Shown here piece by piece: positions 58,782-64,000 of a stretch of DNA of 64,000 nt. The DNA is from Serratia sp. DD3. GTDB lineage: Bacteria; Pseudomonadota; Gammaproteobacteria; Enterobacterales; Enterobacteriaceae. The notes under the pieces were generated by a model. That model ran no database searches. It saw only the letters and a list, made by a program, of their open reading frames with translations, and was not told where the DNA came from. The stretch spans positions 19,051 to 83,050 of the forward strand of contig NZ_AYKS02000015.1 in NCBI RefSeq assembly GCF_000496755.2. The letters are read 5' to 3'. Position 1 is the first letter of the stretch, and each line of letters opens with the position of its first letter. A program made the position numbers and the translations under genes.

Positions 58782-61220
58782 GTGTCCTTATTGCCCGTCA
58801 GTGCGGTTGTTGAGCAACTGCTTGCCTCACTGCAATCCGCCCCTCAGGTCTTGCTGCATGCGCCGACCGGTGCCGGTAAATCTACTTGGTTGCCACTACA
58901 AATACTGGCAAAAGCTCAGTTGCCAGGGCGTATTATCATGCTTGAGCCGCGGCGGTTGGCGGCCAGAAACGTGGCCTATCGCCTGGCACAGCAATTGGGG
59001 GAAGAGCCGGGCCAAACCGTCGGTTACCGTATGCGGGCTGAAAGCAAAATCGGCCCTCAGACTCGTCTGGAAGTGGTGACTGAAGGAATACTGACCCGCA
59101 TGTTGCAGCAGGATGCTGAACTGCAGGGGGTTTCCTTGGTCATTCTGGATGAATTCCACGAACGCAGCTTGCAAGCGGATTTGGCCTTGGCCTTATTGCT
59201 TGATGTGCAACAGGGGCTGCGTGACGATTTGAAGTTACTGATTATGTCGGCGACGCTGGATAATGTGCGTTTGTCGCAATTACTGCCGGCAGCACCGGTG
59301 GTGGTTTCAGAAGGGCGTAGTTATCCTGTTGAGCGCCACTATCAACCACTGGCTAGCCATCAGCGGTTTGAGGAGGGTGTGGCATCGGTGGTGAAGCGCT
59401 TACTGTCTGAGCAGCAGGGTTCATTGCTGCTTTTCTTACCTGGCGTGGCGGAAATCAATCGGGTACTGGAACGGTTGACAGGGGATGTGGCCACTGACAT
59501 TGATCTCTGCCCGCTATACGGCGCATTGCCCTTGATGCAGCAACAAAAAGCGATTCAGCCCGCAGCGAAGGGACGCCGCAAAGTGGTGCTGGCCACCAAT
59601 ATCGCGGAAACCAGCTTGACCATTGAAGGGATTCGTTTGGTGGTTGATGCGGGCCTGGAGCGCGTAGCCCACTATGACCTGCGTAGTGGACTGACTCGTT
59701 TGGTCACCCAGCGCATCAGCCAGGCTTCCATGTTACAGCGTGCCGGGCGTGCTGGGCGTCTGGAGCCTGGTATCTGCTGGCATCTGTTTACCCGGGAGCA
59801 GGCGGAACGTGCGGCGGAGCACGCAACAGCGGAAATCCTGCAAAGTGATCTCGCAAGCTTATGGCTTGAATTATTGCAATGGGGGTGTGTGGATGTCGAA
59901 CAACTGACCTGGCTTGATCAGCCTCCTCAAGGGGCATTGATGGCAGCCAGCCAGTTGTTACACACCTTATCGGCCATCGACAGTGGGGGCAAGCTCACGG
60001 CTCAAGGTCGCAAGATGGCGGGATTGGGTTGCGAACCCCGGTTAGCGGCCATGCTCTGCGCCGGCGCAGAGATGGGGCCTGATGGATTAGCGACAGCAGC
60101 GATGTTAGCGGCTCTGCTTGAAGAACCGCCGCGTGGTGGGCAGATCGATATTGGCTATTGGTTGAGTTGCCCCCAATCACATTGGCAACGCCGGGCGACT
60201 CAACTAAGTAAGCGCTTACTTCAAAAATCAGGGCAGGTGGATACTGAGCTTGCCCCTTTTTTGCTGGCAACGGCTTTTGCCGACCGTCTAGCGCAGCAGC
60301 GTGGGCACGATGGGCGTTATTTGCTGGCGAATGGTTTAGGGGCCGCTATGGATCAGCATGACGCACTATCCAGGTACCCTTGGCTGATCATTCCTTCCCT
60401 GTTGCAAGGGCATAACAACCCGGATGCGCGTATCCTGTTGGCGTTACCGATCGAGATTGACAGCCTGGAGACTCAACGGCCACAGCTGGTCAGCAGCCAG
60501 ACTGCCGTTGAATGGGACGAAGATAAAGGCACTCTGCGCGCATGGCGGCGGCAACAGATAGGCCGCTTAATCTTGCGGGCTCAACCGCTGGCCAAACCGG
60601 CAGATGAAGAGTTGCAACAGGCACTGATAAACTGGATACGCACGCAGGGGGTGGGTGTACTCAGTTGGGACAGCGCCGCAGAGCAGTTACGTTTACGTTT
60701 ACACTGTGCTCAGCGCTGGCTGCCTGAGGCTGCGTGGCCTGCGGTAGATGATGAGTCGCTGTTGGCGACATTGGAGAGTTGGTTATTACCGTCATTGGGG
60801 GGCGTGCGCGATCTTCGTGGACTCAAGCAGGTAAATATGGCTGAAGCCCTGGGGCGTCTATTGAACTGGCAACAAAAACAGCGGCTGGATAATGCGTTAC
60901 CGACTCATTACACTGTAGCCACCGGCAGCCGCTTACCGATTCGCTATGACAGCGATAATCTGCCAGTGCTGGCGGTGCGTTTACAAGAGATGTTTGGTGA
61001 ACAACGTAGCCCAATGTTGGCCGAGGGGCGTATAGCGGTGGTGCTTGAGCTCCTTTCACCCGCACACAGACCATTGCAAATTACCAGCGATCTGGCTGCT
61101 TTCTGGCAGGGGGCGTACCCAGAGGTACAAAAAGAGATGAAAGGGCGCTATCCCAAACATGTATGGCCGGATGACCCAGCCAATAGTCCCCCGACCCGAC
61201 GTACCAAAAAATATCAATAA
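58782..61220 (+). CDS. hrpB: ATP-dependent helicase HrpB
   Basis: This DEAH-box helicase starts at GTG 58782, giving (M)SLLPVSAVVEQLLA, which matches the E. coli N-terminus; GGAG precedes it. An ATG frame from 58725 would add 19 unsupported residues. It has 812 aa. Motifs: Walker A APTGAGKST, DEFHERS, SATLD and QRAGRAGRLEPG. The C-terminal HrpB domain ends KGRYPKHVWPDDPANSPPTRR. The cellular role is not well defined. Confidence 0.96.
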   Translation: MSLLPVSAVVEQLLASLQSAPQVLLHAPTGAGKSTWLPLQILAKAQLPGRIIMLEPRRLAARNVAYRLAQQLGEEPGQTVGYRMRAESKIGPQTRLEVVTEGILTRMLQQDAELQGVSLVILDEFHERSLQADLALALLLDVQQGLRDDLKLLIMSATLDNVRLSQLLPAAPVVVSEGRSYPVERHYQPLASHQRFEEGVASVVKRLLSEQQGSLLLFLPGVAEINRVLERLTGDVATDIDLCPLYGALPLMQQQKAIQPAAKGRRKVVLATNIAETSLTIEGIRLVVDAGLERVAHYDLRSGLTRLVTQRISQASMLQRAGRAGRLEPGICWHLFTREQAERAAEHATAEILQSDLASLWLELLQWGCVDVEQLTWLDQPPQGALMAASQLLHTLSAIDSGGKLTAQGRKMAGLGCEPRLAAMLCAGAEMGPDGLATAAMLAALLEEPPRGGQIDIGYWLSCPQSHWQRRATQLSKRLLQKSGQVDTELAPFLLATAFADRLAQQRGHDGRYLLANGLGAAMDQHDALSRYPWLIIPSLLQGHNNPDARILLALPIEIDSLETQRPQLVSSQTAVEWDEDKGTLRAWRRQQIGRLILRAQPLAKPADEELQQALINWIRTQGVGVLSWDSAAEQLRLRLHCAQRWLPEAAWPAVDDESLLATLESWLLPSLGGVRDLRGLKQVNMAEALGRLLNWQQKQRLDNALPTHYTVATGSRLPIRYDSDNLPVLAVRLQEMFGEQRSPMLAEGRIAVVLELLSPAHRPLQITSDLAAFWQGAYPEVQKEMKGRYPKHVWPDDPANSPPTRRTKKYQ

Positions 61221-61370
61221 CGGTACCGCTAGTTTAGGGGGATGGGTTTTCTGCACCTTTGAAGGGTGATGGGTATAATTCAGAAGTTTCTTCTGTTCTG
61301 TAGCCTGCTACAGGACTAGATTAAGCGATAAATAATGGCCATCAGGGCCACAATATGGAGAGCAACAGTA

Positions 61371-63977
61371 ATGGCTGGGGATGACCGCAAGCCGATTGGG
61401 CGCCAAGGGAGACAAGCTAAACGTCAGGCGCCACGTAGACCGATGCGCCGTCGTCGTGATGATGATTATGACGATTATGACGATTATGACGATTATGATG
61501 AATACGAAGAAAACGAGTATCAGGATGAGTATGACGACGACGAGGATGGCTATGATGAGGAATATGAGGAAAAACGCATGTCGCGCAAGGTAAAAGCGCG
61601 CCCATCACGTAAAAAACGCCGTTGGCTGGGTTTACTGATCAAGTTGTTCCTGGTGGTTGCCGCATTGTTGGCGGTTTATGGCGTTTATCTCGATTCGCAG
61701 ATCCGCAGTCGTATTGATGGCAAAGTCTGGGAGTTGCCAGCGGCGGTGTATGGCCGAATGGTTAACCTGGAACCTGGAATGCCATACAGTAAACAGCAGA
61801 TGGTTAATCTGCTGGAAGGGATGCAATACCGTCAGGTTAGTCGCATGACGCGTCCAGGGGAGTTTACGGTGGAGGGCAACAGTATTGAACTGCAGCGCCG
61901 TCCATTTGATTTCCCGGATGGCAAAGAGGGGCAGATCCACGCCCGGCTCGATTTCCAGAACAACGGCTTGGCAAAAATCGTTAATATGGATAATCAGCGT
62001 AACTTTGGTTTTTTCCGTCTTGATCCGCGTTTGATAACCATGATGCAGTCACCCAATGGTGAACAGCGCCTGTTTGTACCGCGTAGTGGCTTCCCGGATT
62101 TGCTGGTGGATACGTTGATCGCCACCGAAGACCGTCAGTTCTACGAGCATGAAGGTATCAGTCTTTATTCTATTGGCCGTGCAGTATTCGTTAACCTGTC
62201 CGCCGGTCATGCGGTGCAAGGCGGTAGTACCCTGACGCAACAATTGGTGAAGAACCTGTTCTTGAGCAGTGAGCGTTCACTTTCGCGCAAGCTCAATGAA
62301 GCTTATATGGCGTTGCTGCTGGATTATCGTTACAGCAAAGACCGTATTCTGGAGTTGTACCTTAACGAGGTCTACCTGGGGCAGAGTGGTGGTGATGAGA
62401 TCCGCGGTTTTCCACTGGCGAGCCTGTATTACTTTGGTCGTCCGGTTAATGAGTTGAGTCTTGATCAACAGGCCTTGCTGGTGGGCATGGTCAAAGGCGC
62501 CTCGTTGTATAACCCATGGCGTAACCCGCAGTTAGCGTTGGAACGCCGTAATGTGGTGCTTAAGCTGTTGCAGGGGCAGGGGATGATTGACGCTGAGCTC
62601 TATAACATGCTGAGTAGTCGTCCGTTGGGGGTGCAGCCGAAAGGGGGCGTGATTTCACCGCAGCCCGCTTTTATGCAACTGGTGCGTCAGGAGTTGCAGA
62701 ATAAGCTGGGTGACAAGATTAATGATCTTTCAGGGGTGAAGATCTTCACCACACTGGACCCGGTTTCGCAAGATGCGACGGAGAAAGCGGTTGAGGAAGG
62801 GGTCCCGGCGCTGCGTGCAGCTCGTCATGTTGATGATCTGGAAGCTGCCATGGTGGTGGTGGATCGTTTCACCGGCGAAGTTCGTGCCATGGTAGGGGGA
62901 GCTAATTCTCAGTTTGCTGGTTTCAACCGGGCAACTCAGGCGCGGCGTCTGGTGGGGTCACTGGCCAAGCCACCGACTTACCTGGCGGCGTTGTCGCAGC
63001 CCGATAAGTACCGCCTGAATACCTGGCTGGCGGATCAGCCGCTGTCGATAAAGTTGCCAAATGGTACCTCGTGGCAACCGAACAACTATGATCGCCAGTT
63101 CCGTGGCCGGGTGATGTTGGTTGATGCCTTGGCCAACTCCCTCAACGTGCCAACGGTCAATCTCGGGATGTCGTTGGGGCTGGATCAGATCAGCGCGACG
63201 CTACAACGCTTGGGTATCCCTAAAACCGCCATTTCTCCGGTGCCTTCTATGTTGCTGGGGGCCATTGGTCTGACTCCGATGGAAGTGGCACAGGAATACC
63301 AGACTATCGCCAGCGGCGGGAACCGTGCCCCGCTGTCTGCAGTACGTTCAGTGATTGCAGAGGATGGCACCGTGTTGTATCAGAGCTTGCCACAGGCAGA
63401 GCGTATGGTCCCGGCTCAAGCGGCTTATCTGACATTGTATGCGATGCAACAGGGGGTAGTTCGTGGTACTTCGCGTTCACTGTCCGGTAAATATGGCAAC
63501 TACAATTTGGCGGCCAAAACCGGTACCACCAACGATTTGCGCGATAGTTGGTTTGCAGGTATTGATGGCAAGGAAGTGGCGATAGCCTGGGTTGGGCGTG
63601 ATAATAATGGCCCAGCTAAATTAACCGGTGCTAATGGTGCTCTGACACTGTACCGTCGCTATCTGGATAATCAGACGCCGTTGGCGTTGACGTTGCAACA
63701 GCCAGAAGGAATCAGCCAGATGGCCATCGATTCTGACGGTAATTTCATTTGTGGTGGTAATGGCGCGCGTACCCTCCCAGTGTGGACGGAAAACCCACAG
63801 GGATTATGCCAGGGGAGTCAGGTGGTGGTACAACAGGCTCAACAGCCATCGCAGCAAACTCAGCAACAGCAGCAGCAACAGCAACAACAGCCACCGCAAT
63901 CTCAGCAGCCAAAACTGGATGAGCAGAAAGATGCCGATGGTGTTCCTGGGTGGATCAAGGATATGTTTGGTCAATAA
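61371..63977 (+). CDS. mrcB: Penicillin-binding protein 1B
   Basis: This bifunctional class A PBP polymerises and cross-links peptidoglycan. The start at 61371 ([15 protein letters not shown]) gives 868 aa. The cytoplasmic tail has an acidic Asp/Tyr repeat at about residues 29-68 (9-bp DNA repeat GACGATTAT near 61469-61497). A membrane segment follows at about 84-106. Then come the UB2H domain, the GT51 domain with catalytic Glu253 ([12 protein letters not shown]), and a transpeptidase with SLAK (Ser about 530), SLN and KTGTT. The C-terminal tail carries a run of 10 glutamines. The neighbour hrpB matches E. coli. Confidence 0.97.
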   Translation: MAGDDRKPIGRQGRQAKRQAPRRPMRRRRDDDYDDYDDYDDYDEYEENEYQDEYDDDEDGYDEEYEEKRMSRKVKARPSRKKRRWLGLLIKLFLVVAALLAVYGVYLDSQIRSRIDGKVWELPAAVYGRMVNLEPGMPYSKQQMVNLLEGMQYRQVSRMTRPGEFTVEGNSIELQRRPFDFPDGKEGQIHARLDFQNNGLAKIVNMDNQRNFGFFRLDPRLITMMQSPNGEQRLFVPRSGFPDLLVDTLIATEDRQFYEHEGISLYSIGRAVFVNLSAGHAVQGGSTLTQQLVKNLFLSSERSLSRKLNEAYMALLLDYRYSKDRILELYLNEVYLGQSGGDEIRGFPLASLYYFGRPVNELSLDQQALLVGMVKGASLYNPWRNPQLALERRNVVLKLLQGQGMIDAELYNMLSSRPLGVQPKGGVISPQPAFMQLVRQELQNKLGDKINDLSGVKIFTTLDPVSQDATEKAVEEGVPALRAARHVDDLEAAMVVVDRFTGEVRAMVGGANSQFAGFNRATQARRLVGSLAKPPTYLAALSQPDKYRLNTWLADQPLSIKLPNGTSWQPNNYDRQFRGRVMLVDALANSLNVPTVNLGMSLGLDQISATLQRLGIPKTAISPVPSMLLGAIGLTPMEVAQEYQTIASGGNRAPLSAVRSVIAEDGTVLYQSLPQAERMVPAQAAYLTLYAMQQGVVRGTSRSLSGKYGNYNLAAKTGTTNDLRDSWFAGIDGKEVAIAWVGRDNNGPAKLTGANGALTLYRRYLDNQTPLALTLQQPEGISQMAIDSDGNFICGGNGARTLPVWTENPQGLCQGSQVVVQQAQQPSQQTQQQQQQQQQQPPQSQQPKLDEQKDADGVPGWIKDMFGQ

Positions 63978-64000
63978 AATATATCCAGTAACAAAAACGG

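Overview
The window looks like a chromosomal segment of an enterobacterium (Enterobacterales, most like Serratia and relatives in the Yersiniaceae). Almost every core protein can be matched from memory to its E. coli counterpart, and many have exactly the same length (acnB 865 aa, aceE 887 aa, fumA 548 aa, lpd 474 aa). Gene order differs from E. coli. Blocks that lie far apart there (mltC to sprT; aroP/pdhR to mrcB) sit side by side here, joined by a class I fumarase and a large sensor kinase. The genus call is an inference from gene content and synteny; no 16S or other marker is present.

Region 1 (about 1-5740) is accessory DNA next to the 3' end of tRNA-Phe(GAA). It holds the tail of an unidentified gene, a GNAT acetyltransferase, a compact and clearly AT-rich signalling module, a 174-bp element with near-perfect inverted ends, a structured non-coding stretch, and a tyrosine-recombinase gene broken by an IS110-family remnant. 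The signalling module consists of a periplasmic molybdopterin-fold protein, a histidine kinase, and a convergent BetR-HTH/receiver regulator. The layout is that of an old, decaying island at a tRNA attachment site. The signalling trio is the best candidate for an undescribed system.

Region 2 (5738-20142) is housekeeping: mltC-yggX-mutY on the minus strand, trmB-yggL-yggN on the plus strand, then the minus-strand run yggS-proC-yggT-yggU-rdgB-hemW. A lone pilT-like ATPase gene (yggR) diverges from that run. A second minus-strand run follows: sprT, endA, rsmE, gshB, yqgE, yqgF.

Region 3 (20408-27792) is fumA, then a 1526-aa CHASE/PAS hybrid kinase with two receivers and an Hpt domain. A receiver-GGDEF protein with a degenerate active site overlaps the kinase gene.

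Region 4 (27920-39687) is central metabolism: aroP with paired TyrR-type boxes and a 16-bp repeat array upstream, then pdhR with two PdhR-type operators, aceE, aceF (only two lipoyl domains), lpd and acnB. With fumA, it supplies pyruvate to acetyl-CoA and two TCA steps.

Region 5 (39835-63977) is yacL, a transglutaminase-like exported protein, speE-speD, yacC, cueO behind a CueR-type promoter, hpt, can, yadGH, a NodB deacetylase, panD, panC, panB, and folK/pcnB (pcnB starting at AUU). It ends with gluQ, dksA, thpR-sfsA, hrpB and mrcB. This order follows the E. coli 2.6-4 min region, except for the transglutaminase-like gene.
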